This document shows, in pieces, positions 7,766 through 17,060 of a stretch of DNA of 64,000 nt. Both the position numbers and the translations under genes were made by a program. Origin of the DNA: Erysipelotrichaceae bacterium (GTDB lineage: Bacteria; Bacillota_I; Bacilli_A; Erysipelotrichales; Erysipelotrichaceae). Under the pieces are notes generated by a model. That model was not told the origin of the DNA. It made no database searches and saw only the letters and a list, made by a program, of their open reading frames with translations. The stretch lies in contig JAFRQF010000028.1 of assembly GCA_017428765.1 (NCBI GenBank), positions 1 to 64,000 on the forward strand, read 5' to 3'. The first letter of the stretch is position 1; every line of letters begins with the position of its first letter.

Positions 7766-9466
7766 TTACAGATCCTGTTCAAGCTGTTCCAGAACTTTCG
7801 AAACGCCTTGTGCGATCTGTCTGATCGTTTCTTCTTCAAACGGATTCTTGAGGTCCGCTTCCTTCAAGAGGTCGAAGTACCCCAGGGAACCGCCTAAGGA
7901 ACAAAGCTTCATATAATCCTTCCAGGCACTGTCTCTGTCTTCGCGCATCTTGAGATAGAACTGCAAAGCGCAGATCATCGCCAAAGCGTAATCCACATAA
8001 TAGAACGGATACATGAAGATGTGCTGCTTCTGCATCCAGAAACCGCCTTCGTTCAAAAACCTGTTGTCGCCGTAGCTTCGCCAAGGCATGAACTTTTCTT
8101 CGATGGCTTTCCAGTTTTCACGCAGTTTCTTTGCGTCCGGCTGTTCACCTTCAAAGACACGGTGCTGGAACTCATCGACACTGACAAGATACGTGATGTT
8201 GGCCAGACTGTCTGCGAGATGTTCATAGACGTAGTGTTCGCCTTCCCCCTGAGGATAAAACAGCGGATACCACGGTTCCGTGAAGAATTCCATGGCCATC
8301 GAATGGATCTCATTGATCTCCGAAGTGGAATGGGTATATTCGCTTAAGATCTGTTTCCTGTTGGCGATGTATGACTCAAAGGCGTGTCCCGCTTCATGGG
8401 TCAGCACCTCCGTATCGGCAGATGTCTTATTGAAGTTGGAGAAGATGAACGGTGCCTTGTATTTCGGAAGGCCCGTGCAATAGCCGCCCAAGCGCTTGTT
8501 CGGCTTGGTCTCAAGATCGAAGAGATCATATTCGACCATGAAATCAAAGAACTCGCCGGTCTCTTTGGACAGTTCGCGGTACATCTTTCTTGCCGCTTCG
8601 ATCATGCCGGCCGTATCTTTGTCCGGTGTGGAGTTGCCATCCTTGAAGAACAACTGTTCATCATAGTATTCCAGTTTTTCGACGCCTAGTCTTCTTCTCT
8701 GTCCCTCGTGGATCTTTTCAGCTACCGGAACGATATAGGAGACGACGGCATCGCGGAATCTTTCGATATCTTTCGGCGTGTAGTCGAAACGATGACGGGA
8801 AAGATAAGCCAGATCGATGTAGTTTTCAAAACCGAGCTTGTCGGCGATCCTGCGGCGCACCGCACACAGACGGCCATAGACATCATCGAGCTGATCGGAG
8901 ACCGATTCATATAAGGCTGCCCAGCTTTCCAGGGCTTCCTTTCTCTCCTGTCTGTCCGTTGATAACATATGTTTCAAAAGACCGTAGAAGTTACATTCCT
9001 TGCCGCGGAAGACCGTCTTGCAGGAAGCGGCGATCTTGGAATACTCATTGACGAGCCCTGCTTCCTGTATCCTTTCTTCGATGACCTCGGGACTGTTGGT
9101 ACGGATATCGGCATCCAGAAGCTTGAACAGCTGGCAGCCGAATTCTTCTTCGAATTCCTTTCTGAACTTCGAAGCGGCAAGCGCTTCATTGAACTCCTTC
9201 ATGACGATCGAAAGCTTAGGTCCTACCGAATTGAGATACTGGATCTCTTCATCATAGAAAGGATCAGCCATATCCACGTCGTGGCGGATGTGGGCGATCG
9301 ATGCCATCGTCCTGAACTCATTGGCAATGTCCTGCTTCTTCAAAAGGGCATTTTTCGCAGATTCATAATCTTCCGCTTCCCTGAAGCTCTTCAGTGCTTC
9401 ATAAACAGCCTTTTCCGTTTCCTCAAAAGAAGGACGGATATACTTCAGATCTTTAAATTTTTCCAT
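7766..9466 (-). CDS. M3-family oligoendopeptidase (PepF-like)
   Basis: 566 residues, the usual size for the PepF/M3 group of cytoplasmic zinc peptidases that cut short peptides. The zinc site is LTHEAGHAFESYI (HExxH), with the third ligand expected in the following helix STSEINEIHSMAMEFF. No signal peptide. It is monocistronic, flanked by terminators on both sides. The start ATG follows GGAG (AGGAGAATAAAATG). Function is probably intracellular peptide turnover; substrate range cannot be told from sequence. Confidence 0.92.
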   Translation of the reverse strand: MEKFKDLKYIRPSFEETEKAVYEALKSFREAEDYESAKNALLKKQDIANEFRTMASIAHIRHDVDMADPFYDEEIQYLNSVGPKLSIVMKEFNEALAASKFRKEFEEEFGCQLFKLLDADIRTNSPEVIEERIQEAGLVNEYSKIAASCKTVFRGKECNFYGLLKHMLSTDRQERKEALESWAALYESVSDQLDDVYGRLCAVRRRIADKLGFENYIDLAYLSRHRFDYTPKDIERFRDAVVSYIVPVAEKIHEGQRRRLGVEKLEYYDEQLFFKDGNSTPDKDTAGMIEAARKMYRELSKETGEFFDFMVEYDLFDLETKPNKRLGGYCTGLPKYKAPFIFSNFNKTSADTEVLTHEAGHAFESYIANRKQILSEYTHSTSEINEIHSMAMEFFTEPWYPLFYPQGEGEHYVYEHLADSLANITYLVSVDEFQHRVFEGEQPDAKKLRENWKAIEEKFMPWRSYGDNRFLNEGGFWMQKQHIFMYPFYYVDYALAMICALQFYLKMREDRDSAWKDYMKLCSLGGSLGYFDLLKEADLKNPFEEETIRQIAQGVSKVLEQLEQDL

Positions 9467-9548
9467 TTTATTCTCCTGTCAGATCGCTACTATTATGCCA
9501 TATTCCAGGTTCCCGCAAGAAACTTATACTTTTGTGTTATCAATTAAT

Positions 9549-9577
9549 AGTCCTGCGATACTTTCATACGCAGGACT
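9549..9577 (-). terminator. Intrinsic terminator of the esterase-to-tag operon
   Basis: AGTCCTGCG and CGCAGGACT form a perfect 9-bp stem downstream of the tag stop codon at 9594, with an A+T-rich follow-on. Confidence 0.75.
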
Positions 9578-9593
9578 CATAAATGACTCTTTT

Positions 9594-10154
9594 TTATCTG
9601 TAAGGACAATCGATCAGATGGTCATTGACCATGCCGATCGCCTGCATGAACGAATAAGTGATGACCGGCCCAACAAAGGCCATGCCCCGCTTTTTGAGGT
9701 CTTCACTCATCTTTTCGGAGATCTTGCTTTTCGTCGGCATCTCAGAAACATTTTCCCATCGGCCGTCGATCTGTTTTCCATCCGTATACGACCAGAAATA
9801 GGCATCAAGACTTCCGTATTCCGCAATGATCTTTTTTGAAACGATCGCATTCTTGCGGACAGCGAAGATCTTGTTCCGGTTGCGTATGAGGCCCGTATCG
9901 TTCAAAAGATCTTCAAGGTATTCATCGGACAAAGAAGCGCAGATCCCGATGTCGAAATCACAGAAGGCTTTCTTATATGCTTCCCTCTTATTGATGATGG
10001 TCCGCCAGGAAAGGCCGGTACTCTGTCCTTCCAGACACAGCATCTCAAAGATGTGCCTGTCATCGTGGGAGATCTTACACCACTCATGATCGTGATACTC
10101 TCTCAGTAAGGGATCTTTGATCGCCCAAAGCCTGCACGCACTTTCTTTTTCCAT
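9594..10154 (-). CDS. tag: DNA-3-methyladenine glycosylase I
   Basis: 186 residues, the size of E. coli Tag. It removes 3-methyladenine from alkylated DNA to start base-excision repair. The N-terminus CRLWAIKDPLLREYHDHEWC and C-terminus NDHLIDCPYR supply the Cys/His ligands of Tag's zinc clip, and GLSWRTIINKREAYKKAF is the conserved helix near the base pocket. It starts four bases after the stop of the unknown gene at 10159, so it is probably the last gene of the esterase-GH31-GPH transcript, an odd partner for sugar genes. Confidence 0.92.
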   Translation of the reverse strand: MEKESACRLWAIKDPLLREYHDHEWCKISHDDRHIFEMLCLEGQSTGLSWRTIINKREAYKKAFCDFDIGICASLSDEYLEDLLNDTGLIRNRNKIFAVRKNAIVSKKIIAEYGSLDAYFWSYTDGKQIDGRWENVSEMPTKSKISEKMSEDLKKRGMAFVGPVITYSFMQAIGMVNDHLIDCPYR

Positions 10155-10158
10155 GGTC

Positions 10159-10860
10159 CTAGAAAACAGCGACCGTCAGTTCGATAAGATCGAAACCGGC
10201 TTCATATTCTTCTTTCTTTTCGGCAACAAACAGACGTGATCCTTTGTTGATCCTGTCCAGATAGTCTTTTTCATGATCCTTCTTGAAAAGACAGACGACC
10301 TCATCTCCGTCGCTGAGACCGTAATAGGTCACATTCGGTTCGTGTTTTCTGTCAACGATACTGAAGAGCTTAAGCTCCGTTCCTATCTCGATCTTAGACA
10401 GCGTCTCATATTTTGCGATCTCGTACAGGTTGCCGATCTCGATCCGATCGACTTCCTCATGGACGTTTCCGTCTTCGTCTTCAAACGTATAAACAGTCTT
10501 CTTTTTCGCCCTTTCAGCTTCTTGCGCGGCGATCGCCAGATCATCGTAAGCGGCAAGGTCGATATATCTTCTTCCATCCTTGCCCGTGCCTTTTGTCTTC
10601 AGATAGAGGACCGCCTTTTTCAACCGGCCGATATCATGTCTGTGAAAATCATGATGCCTCAGTTCGGTCTTCAGCTGAGTGAAATGGATATGTGCATCCG
10701 AAGCATCATTTTTATGCGCAAAGAACCGAGCTTCATCTCCCTCGACAGAGAAACTGAAGAGCCTGTCAAAATCCGCATCCCCGTCATCTTCGTAAAAATG
10801 CAGGATATCGAACGGTGTTTCCGTCTTATAAAACTTCCAGCCTTTCCAATATTCTTTCAT
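10159..10860 (-). CDS. Soluble protein of unknown function in the GH31 operon
   Basis: 233 residues from the ATG at 10858-10860, 11 bases after AAAGGA; a TTG at 10867-10869 overlapping the symporter stop is the alternative but sits too close to that site. The product is soluble and rich in His and acidic residues (HIHFTQLKTELRHHDFHRHD), with a central stretch TVYTFEDEDGNVHEEVDRIE and a C-terminal beta-rich half. No family recognised. Its tight packing between the GPH symporter and tag suggests cotranscription but gives no function. Confidence 0.65.
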   Translation of the reverse strand: MKEYWKGWKFYKTETPFDILHFYEDDGDADFDRLFSFSVEGDEARFFAHKNDASDAHIHFTQLKTELRHHDFHRHDIGRLKKAVLYLKTKGTGKDGRRYIDLAAYDDLAIAAQEAERAKKKTVYTFEDEDGNVHEEVDRIEIGNLYEIAKYETLSKIEIGTELKLFSIVDRKHEPNVTYYGLSDGDEVVCLFKKDHEKDYLDRINKGSRLFVAEKKEEYEAGFDLIELTVAVF

Positions 10861-10865
10861 ATGTT

Positions 10866-12254
10866 TCAAGATCCTTTCTTTGCCGCTTTGAACGCATCGA
10901 CTCTGGCACGCATCTCATCATCCATGTTCCACAAGAACTTGAAGGAAGCCCAGGAACCTAAGACCAGGATACCCGGCAGCAGGACACATAAGACTTTGAT
11001 GCCGTTTAATGTTGCGGCGGATTGTACGACGGCGGCACCGTTGTAGCCGACCATCCCCAGCAATAACATCGCTGCGGAATTGCCGATCGTCTGGCCGACA
11101 CGGCGGCTGAGATTGAAGGTACCGTAGATCGAACCTTCCGTCCGCTTGCCGGTGATCATCTCATTGTAGTCGATCGCTTCACCGACCAGACCCCATTGCA
11201 TATAGATGGAGATGAAGGCAAAGCCCATTGCCACATTGGAACACACGGCATAGACCCACGGATTGATATTGAACAGCATCAATGCCGCAAACAAAGCGAC
11301 ATACATCGCGCAGCTGATCAGCAAGCCATAGCGGATCAGTTTTTCCAAGCCCAGTTTTCTGGCGATCGAAGGACCGGCGATGAAGATGAGGATCATTGCC
11401 GGGGCACTTAACAGAGTACCGTAGCTTGCGATCGAGATATCGCCTAAGACGTCCGAATACATGTAGTTGGACAGGGTATTGCCAAGATATTGCATCATGC
11501 AGATGAAGACACCGTGAACGCAAAGCGCCACGAACGGACGGTTGACTCTGACGACTCCGAGGATGTCCGTGAACCGGATATCGTCACTGTCCGCTGAAGA
11601 AACGGCGGTATTGTTTCTTTCGAATGTCATATAGTAGTGACCCATACACATGGACATACCGATCAGAGCACAGACGGCCGCACCGATCGCATAGCCCGTC
11701 GCATTGGTCTCCCCATACCTCTTTAAGAACAGAGGCATGATGAACAGTGATACCAGAGTCGCACCGGCACTTCCGATGCCTCTTGCCGAAGAAAGGGAAG
11801 CCCTGTCCTCATCGGTATCGGCCATCGATGACAGTAAGGAACCCATCGGGATATTGAACATCGTATAGGCACCTTCATAGATGATCTTCAGACCAAACAG
11901 CAGACAAAGTCTTGCCATCCCTTCAAATAAGCTTGGCACGGACCACAAGGCGATGAACGACACACAAAGTAACGGTGTCGCCCTTAAGATCCAGGGACGG
12001 AACTTTCCTTTTATGCCGGTATTCTTCGCATAGGACTTATCGATATAAGCACCCATCAAAGGGTCATTGATGAAATCCCAGATGTTCCATACCAGCAAAA
12101 GTATGCCGATCGTTCCCGGGCTGATGCCTAAGGCATCAGTACAATACATGGAAAATGTGGAGCTCATCAAAGCGAAGGTCATGACACCTCCCGCATCGCC
12201 GAGCCCGTATCCGATCTTATCGATCAGACGCAGTTTACCTTTTTTCTCCTTCAT
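10866..12254 (-). CDS. GPH-family (MelB-like) sugar:cation symporter
   Basis: 462 residues with twelve hydrophobic segments. The opening LRLIDKIGYGLGDAGGVMTF and WNIWDFINDPLMGAYIDKSY are hallmarks of the glycoside-pentoside-hexuronide:cation symporter family, which brings in oligosaccharides or glycosides with Na+ or H+. RASLSSARGIGSAGATLVSL is the conserved central loop. It lies 29 bases after a GH31 glucosidase and downstream of a carboxylesterase, so the imported sugar is probably an alpha-glycoside that may carry acyl groups. Confidence 0.9.
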   Translation of the reverse strand: MKEKKGKLRLIDKIGYGLGDAGGVMTFALMSSTFSMYCTDALGISPGTIGILLLVWNIWDFINDPLMGAYIDKSYAKNTGIKGKFRPWILRATPLLCVSFIALWSVPSLFEGMARLCLLFGLKIIYEGAYTMFNIPMGSLLSSMADTDEDRASLSSARGIGSAGATLVSLFIMPLFLKRYGETNATGYAIGAAVCALIGMSMCMGHYYMTFERNNTAVSSADSDDIRFTDILGVVRVNRPFVALCVHGVFICMMQYLGNTLSNYMYSDVLGDISIASYGTLLSAPAMILIFIAGPSIARKLGLEKLIRYGLLISCAMYVALFAALMLFNINPWVYAVCSNVAMGFAFISIYMQWGLVGEAIDYNEMITGKRTEGSIYGTFNLSRRVGQTIGNSAAMLLLGMVGYNGAAVVQSAATLNGIKVLCVLLPGILVLGSWASFKFLWNMDDEMRARVDAFKAAKKGS

Positions 12255-12283
12255 GATTAACCCCCTCTTTTTTATATGTATTT

Positions 12284-14293
12284 TTATCTGTTTATCTGTT
12301 CTTCAAACCATACCGGCAGATCGAAGATCGTACAGGAGACCTTCATCCTGCTTCCTCCGGGTATCGTCTCGCCCTGTCCTCTGAGTTTATATCCATACGC
12401 ACTTTTCGGAAGTGTGACCTCGATCTCGTCTTTTCCTTCATCAAAGATCGGACAGACAAGGATCTTTTCTCCGCACATGAAGAAATCCGCTTCCCTGTCA
12501 TACTCCTCATCTCTTAAAAAGACCGGTGTGATCAATGGCATATCCTTCCGAATACACAGATCCATCTGCCGCTTCAGATACGGTACGAACGTCTCCCTGA
12601 GATCGAAGATCCTTTTTACCGCATCCATCATATCCGGATATAACCACGGCATCGTGGAAGCCTCTTCCGGTTTCCAGGAATGCAGGACGAATCTAGGTAA
12701 GAAGACCCCGTATTGTAACCAGCGCATGAACAGTTCCCTATCAGGGCTTGGTCCGGCGAAACCGCCGATGTCCGGTCCGAAGAAAGCGAAACCGGACAAT
12801 GCCATCGTCATGGCCTGATAGTGGTTGTAACGCAGATCCTTAAAATCCGTATAGTTGTCTCCCGTCCAGGTCGTCGCAACTCTCTGCGATCCGGCGATCG
12901 CACAGCGGGTCACATTGAACGGTTTGATGCCCTTTTCGATGCAGGCCTCCCTGCTGGCCTTGGCCATCAGGAAAGAGAACAAAGGCCGTATCCGTTCTGC
13001 CGAAATCTCTTTTCCAAATCCATGCGCAAGGACCTCTTCATCATGGACGTCATATTCATTGTTGTCGTTCCAGATGTCCTCATATCCCTTCTCGATCAGG
13101 ACCTCCCTGATGCACTTCTTCCAGAAATCATAGGCTCCCGGATCGGTGAAATCCAGATACGAGGCATTGCCGCCCCAGAACGGGAACTTCGCCGGTGTCC
13201 CGTCTTTGTAGTGCAAGAACCAGCCGTTTTCTGCGATCTGCTCATACATCGGATGATCATCGAGGAAAGCCGGCTTGACGTTGGGAATGATCTTTAAGCC
13301 CTTCTCTCGGAAATAGCCGGAAAGAGCTTCCGGATCCGGGATCTTGTCTTCATTCCAATGGAAGACATAGCGCTTCTCGCCGATCTGCGTATAGCCGCTC
13401 GACATATAGAAGCCGCCTGCCTTGATCCCATAATTTTCACAGGTATCGATAAAGGAGCGAAGCCTTTGATCGGCGTCTGAGGCATCCGTATATTCCATCG
13501 TCGAACCGCAATACGAAAACGCAAATTCCGGTATTGCGGCAATGCCGCCGGTCAGATGAACGAAGCTTTGAATGATCTTCTTTACGCTTCCGAAAAGGAT
13601 ATAAAAGACCATGTCTTCTTCCTCGAAACGGATCGAATTGAAGGCCTCGTAGTAGTTGTCATGTTCCCTTCCGAAATCGACCTCACCCTGACAATACGTG
13701 TCATAATATACGCCATAGCTTCCCGCCTTGTTTTCGCAGATATAGAACGGAAGATACTTGTATAACGGATCGCTGTAAGCTGCTTTGAAGCCCATGGCAT
13801 CGTTGGTGTCGAGTTTATAGTGCTGATGATCCTTGTTGACTCCGCCGGACTTGTCACCTAAGCCAAAGATCTTCTGTCCCTCTTCCCTGCGGGTGTAATG
13901 GATGAAACCCTTGCCCAGTTCGCCGTCAAAATTGTAAGCCAGTGCGTTGCGGTCCTGATATACGATCCCTTTTTCATTTCCCGCTGTGATGCGGAAATTC
14001 AATAATTCGATCGCAAAATCCAATCCGCAGTGTCTGAAAGAAACGATCCCTTCTTCCTCACGGACTTCCGGATCGCACAGCACAAAGCCATCCAGAGACA
14101 GCTTGTCTCTTCCCTTTGCATCCGTATTGTTTTCAGGATCGACGCTGAAGGTAGGAAGAAGGTCATCATTCCTGATCAGTGCCACCCGTAACATATCCTG
14201 AAGAAAATCGATGCGCATCCTTACGCCATCGCTTATATAAACGCGTGTATGATCATCTGCGTGATCCAATCTGAACTCATGTGCGAATTTCAT
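12284..14293 (-). CDS. Glycoside hydrolase family 31 (alpha-glucosidase / alpha-xylosidase type)
   Basis: 669 residues from an ATG at 14291-14293 that overlaps the esterase stop (ATGA), with AAGGAA upstream. GH31 enzymes cut alpha-linked sugars by a retaining mechanism. The nucleophile motif is EDIWNDNNEYDVH (WxDxNE) and the acid/base motif is TTWTGDNYTDFKDLRY (WxGDN). KAGGFYMSSGYTQIGEKR lies in the barrel's early strands. No signal peptide, so it acts on imported sugar. Context with the GPH symporter and esterase points to use of a decorated alpha-glycoside; the precise linkage is not readable. Confidence 0.92.
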   Translation of the reverse strand: MKFAHEFRLDHADDHTRVYISDGVRMRIDFLQDMLRVALIRNDDLLPTFSVDPENNTDAKGRDKLSLDGFVLCDPEVREEEGIVSFRHCGLDFAIELLNFRITAGNEKGIVYQDRNALAYNFDGELGKGFIHYTRREEGQKIFGLGDKSGGVNKDHQHYKLDTNDAMGFKAAYSDPLYKYLPFYICENKAGSYGVYYDTYCQGEVDFGREHDNYYEAFNSIRFEEEDMVFYILFGSVKKIIQSFVHLTGGIAAIPEFAFSYCGSTMEYTDASDADQRLRSFIDTCENYGIKAGGFYMSSGYTQIGEKRYVFHWNEDKIPDPEALSGYFREKGLKIIPNVKPAFLDDHPMYEQIAENGWFLHYKDGTPAKFPFWGGNASYLDFTDPGAYDFWKKCIREVLIEKGYEDIWNDNNEYDVHDEEVLAHGFGKEISAERIRPLFSFLMAKASREACIEKGIKPFNVTRCAIAGSQRVATTWTGDNYTDFKDLRYNHYQAMTMALSGFAFFGPDIGGFAGPSPDRELFMRWLQYGVFLPRFVLHSWKPEEASTMPWLYPDMMDAVKRIFDLRETFVPYLKRQMDLCIRKDMPLITPVFLRDEEYDREADFFMCGEKILVCPIFDEGKDEIEVTLPKSAYGYKLRGQGETIPGGSRMKVSCTIFDLPVWFEEQINR

Positions 14294-15630
14294 GTTCTGG
14301 GATTCCTTTTTGTCAGCATATTCTTTATCAGCTTGAGATAGGAAGGTCTTCCCATCTGTGTCTTGTTCAAAGCGATACATAAGACCTTGCGCTCTTTGCC
14401 GTACGTCTTTTTCCAAAGAGGCAGATCTTTGTCATTGGGATCACCTGTCCTTGCGAAACGACTGAGCTGATCGAGCATCTGTTTCGATACGTTTTTATCT
14501 TCTTTGCGATACGGCCGCCAGGAAGTATCCAGTCTGCCGAACATATAGCGTAAGTCGCAGGAGTGGAAGGCTCTGTTGTCATCGCCGGGCTGGTCGATAT
14601 CGAAGTAATAGACATAGGCGCCGTTTCTTCTGGCGAAGCGGTTGCCGATATAGGCCATGACCGGCGCATAGAGATCGCAGTTGGTGTAACCGATCATATA
14701 ATCGATCTTCAGCGGATCATCGATGAGCTGATCGACGCTTTCTTTCAATAAAACACCGTCGATCACCGGCATCATGTTGTTGATGCTGTCGTTTCGCTTC
14801 TGTCTGATCGCTTCATAGGCGTCATGGATCGTTTTCAGATCGGCAGTCCTGAACTGCTCAAAGCTCTCGCATCCGGCCAGCTCCATCATCTGCTTCCAGT
14901 AGTCATAAGTCTCTTCCGCCTTTCTGGGAAGAGCGAATTTAGGGAAGGCACCGCCGCCTGACATCATGACGGCCCGCTTGAAAAGTCCGGCATTGTCATG
15001 ATCGAGGCACAGATACTGGACGGAAATCGCTCCGGCGCTTTGTCCCATGACCGTGATGTTTTCTTCATCCCCGCCGAATTCCCTGATATGATCTTTCACC
15101 CAGCGCAAGGCCTGCAGCTGGTCATCGAGACCGAAGTTGCCGTTTCGATGGTATCGTCTTTCGATCTCTTCGTCACAGAAATAACCCAGCACACCGACTC
15201 GGTAATTGGCAAAGACGCTGATGATCCCGCGTTTTGTCAGTTCGTATCCCCGGAAGGGTTCTTCCTCGTTGCAGCCGGAATTGAAACCGCCGCCATGGAA
15301 GAAAACGATGACCGGACAATTATGCGCATCTTCCGGTGTGAAGATGTTCAGATTCAGACAGTCTTCGTCATATTGAAAATCGATGCCCTGGCGAAATTCG
15401 CGATAATAAAACAGACGCTCAGGATTGTCGAGATGGGGATGAAACTGCCGGTATTGCGGGCAGGCCTTCGCCATCTTCGTCGCATCAAAAATATCCTCAT
15501 AATGATCGATCCGCTCACAGTATTCAAAGCGCTTTGCCCGCGCAAAAGGAATACCTGAGAATTCATACGTATCCTCATGTCTCTTCCCTTCAAAAGTGCC
15601 GATCGATGTCTTGAAAATGATCTTATCCAT
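14290..15630 (-). CDS. Type-B carboxylesterase
   Basis: 446 residues of the COesterase alpha/beta-hydrolase family. The oxyanion loop is VIVFFHGGGFNSGCNEEEP, the nucleophile elbow ENITVMGQSAGAISVQYL carries the catalytic Ser, and FHSCDLRYMFG holds the catalytic His (HGxEIxYxF-like). There is no signal peptide. As first gene of an operon with GH31 and a GPH symporter it probably removes acyl groups from imported sugars or glycosides. A CPVI / GHNCPVIVFF strand and typical N-terminal GIPFARAKRF complete the match. Confidence 0.9.
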   Translation of the reverse strand: MDKIIFKTSIGTFEGKRHEDTYEFSGIPFARAKRFEYCERIDHYEDIFDATKMAKACPQYRQFHPHLDNPERLFYYREFRQGIDFQYDEDCLNLNIFTPEDAHNCPVIVFFHGGGFNSGCNEEEPFRGYELTKRGIISVFANYRVGVLGYFCDEEIERRYHRNGNFGLDDQLQALRWVKDHIREFGGDEENITVMGQSAGAISVQYLCLDHDNAGLFKRAVMMSGGGAFPKFALPRKAEETYDYWKQMMELAGCESFEQFRTADLKTIHDAYEAIRQKRNDSINNMMPVIDGVLLKESVDQLIDDPLKIDYMIGYTNCDLYAPVMAYIGNRFARRNGAYVYYFDIDQPGDDNRAFHSCDLRYMFGRLDTSWRPYRKEDKNVSKQMLDQLSRFARTGDPNDKDLPLWKKTYGKERKVLCIALNKTQMGRPSYLKLIKNMLTKRNPRT

Positions 15631-15644
15631 AGAATGATCTTCAC

Positions 15645-15663
15645 GGCATCGTAAAACGATACC
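15645..15663. promoter_or_regulatory. Candidate operator upstream of the esterase operon
   Basis: GGCATCG and CGATACC form an inverted repeat with one mismatch around TAAAA, 15 bases in front of the esterase start codon. Its position between promoter and start would suit a repressor. No matching regulator gene is adjacent; the divergent neighbour encodes an ABC ATPase. Confidence 0.35.
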
Positions 15664-15838
15664 GTACCGTATGATTCTATTTTATATCAATTTGCGATAT
15701 CCGAAATGATACAAGTGCCTTAAAGAAAAAATGTTCCCTTCGTCTGCATCAGGAACAAAGCCTATCGATGAAAGATTTACGAAAGAAAAACAGATACAAA
15801 AAGCTATAATAAGATTAAAGTAACTGAGGGAATATAGT

Positions 15839-17059
15839 ATGGAAAAAGATCAGAGATATGTCAAAGCGACCTATGAGATCATGGAAAATCTTCTCAATGT
15901 GGAAGATCTTGATGAGGCCCTTTCGCTTGCCTTACAGACGATCGTAAAAACACTGGACTCCGAAGCCGGTGTCGTCTGGTACCTGGACCGCAAGAGCGAC
16001 AGACTTCACAGCGTCTTTCATATCGGTCCCAGCGACATTTCCAATACCAGTATCGAAAAAGGAATGGGCATCGAAGGCCTGGTCACCAAGACCGGCAAGT
16101 CCATCGTGATCACCGACGCCGAAGAAGATCCGCGCTTTGAACCGACCGTCTTCGACGAACAGGGATTCAAGACCAAGACACTGGTCTGTGTTCCATTGAA
16201 CAATTCCAAAGAAACGATCGGCTGTATCGAGATCATCAATAAGAACAACGGCCTTTCCTATGAACCGGCTGAAGTCGAACTGTGCGAACACATGGCCAAT
16301 CTGGCAGCCTTCACGATCGATGAGAAGGGACTCGATGTCGATCTGGATGAAGACAAGAAGATCTTATGCAGTTTGCGCAACGTCACCAAGGAATACCCTT
16401 CCGGTGACGGCGTCTTACAGGTGCTCAAAGGCATCAACCTCGATGTCTTCGAACATGAGTTCGTCGTCGTCTTGGGCGAATCAGGCTGCGGCAAATCGAC
16501 GATGATGAACATCATCGGCGGCATGGACTATCTCACGGACGGCACTTTGACGATCGAAGGAAAAGACTACTCCCATCCGGACGATGCGAGCCTGACGGCT
16601 TTCAGAAGAGAATATGTCGGTTTCATATTCCAGGCCTACAATCTGATGCCGAACCTCACCGCCATCGAAAACATCCGCTTCATCTCCGAGATCGCCAAAG
16701 ATCCGATCTCCCCGGAAGATGCGATCGCCATGGTCGGACTCTCCGAACGTTCCAACAACTATCCGTCTCAGCTTTCCGGCGGTCAGCAGCAAAGAGTCTC
16801 CATCGCCAGAGCCCTGGTCAAGAATCCGAAGCTCATCCTGGCCGATGAGCCGACGGCTGCCCTTGACCTCAATACATCCAGAGAAGTCCTCGGTGTCATC
16901 CAGGACATCGTCAAAAACAACGACACGACCGTCATGATGGTCACCCACAACCCGGAAATCGGCAAGATGGCCGACAGGGTCGTCAGAGTCTCCAACGGAC
17001 GCATCGCATCCATCAAACGCAATCTGCATCCATTAGCTGCACAGGAGCTGTCCTGGTGA
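15839..17059 (+). CDS. GAF-domain / ABC-transporter ATPase fusion (MacB/LolD-type)
   Basis: 406 residues. Residues ~1-165 are a GAF domain (EAGVVWYLDRKSDRLHSVFH ... GMGIEGLVTKTGKSIVITDA ... VCVPLNNSKETIGCIEIINK). Residues ~175-400 are an ABC ATPase: Walker A LGESGCGKST near 214, Q-loop FQAYNLMPNLT, signature LSGGQQQRVSIARAL, Walker B LILADEPTAALD, switch His in MVTHNPEI. The ATPase type partners with FtsX-like permeases, and such a permease starts one base after this stop. A GAF sensor on the ATPase could gate transport by a small ligand or redox signal. GAF-ABC fusions of this order are unusual; the start has GAGGGAA upstream. Confidence 0.9.
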   Translation: MEKDQRYVKATYEIMENLLNVEDLDEALSLALQTIVKTLDSEAGVVWYLDRKSDRLHSVFHIGPSDISNTSIEKGMGIEGLVTKTGKSIVITDAEEDPRFEPTVFDEQGFKTKTLVCVPLNNSKETIGCIEIINKNNGLSYEPAEVELCEHMANLAAFTIDEKGLDVDLDEDKKILCSLRNVTKEYPSGDGVLQVLKGINLDVFEHEFVVVLGESGCGKSTMMNIIGGMDYLTDGTLTIEGKDYSHPDDASLTAFRREYVGFIFQAYNLMPNLTAIENIRFISEIAKDPISPEDAIAMVGLSERSNNYPSQLSGGQQQRVSIARALVKNPKLILADEPTAALDLNTSREVLGVIQDIVKNNDTTVMMVTHNPEIGKMADRVVRVSNGRIASIKRNLHPLAAQELSW

Positions 17060-17060
17060 T

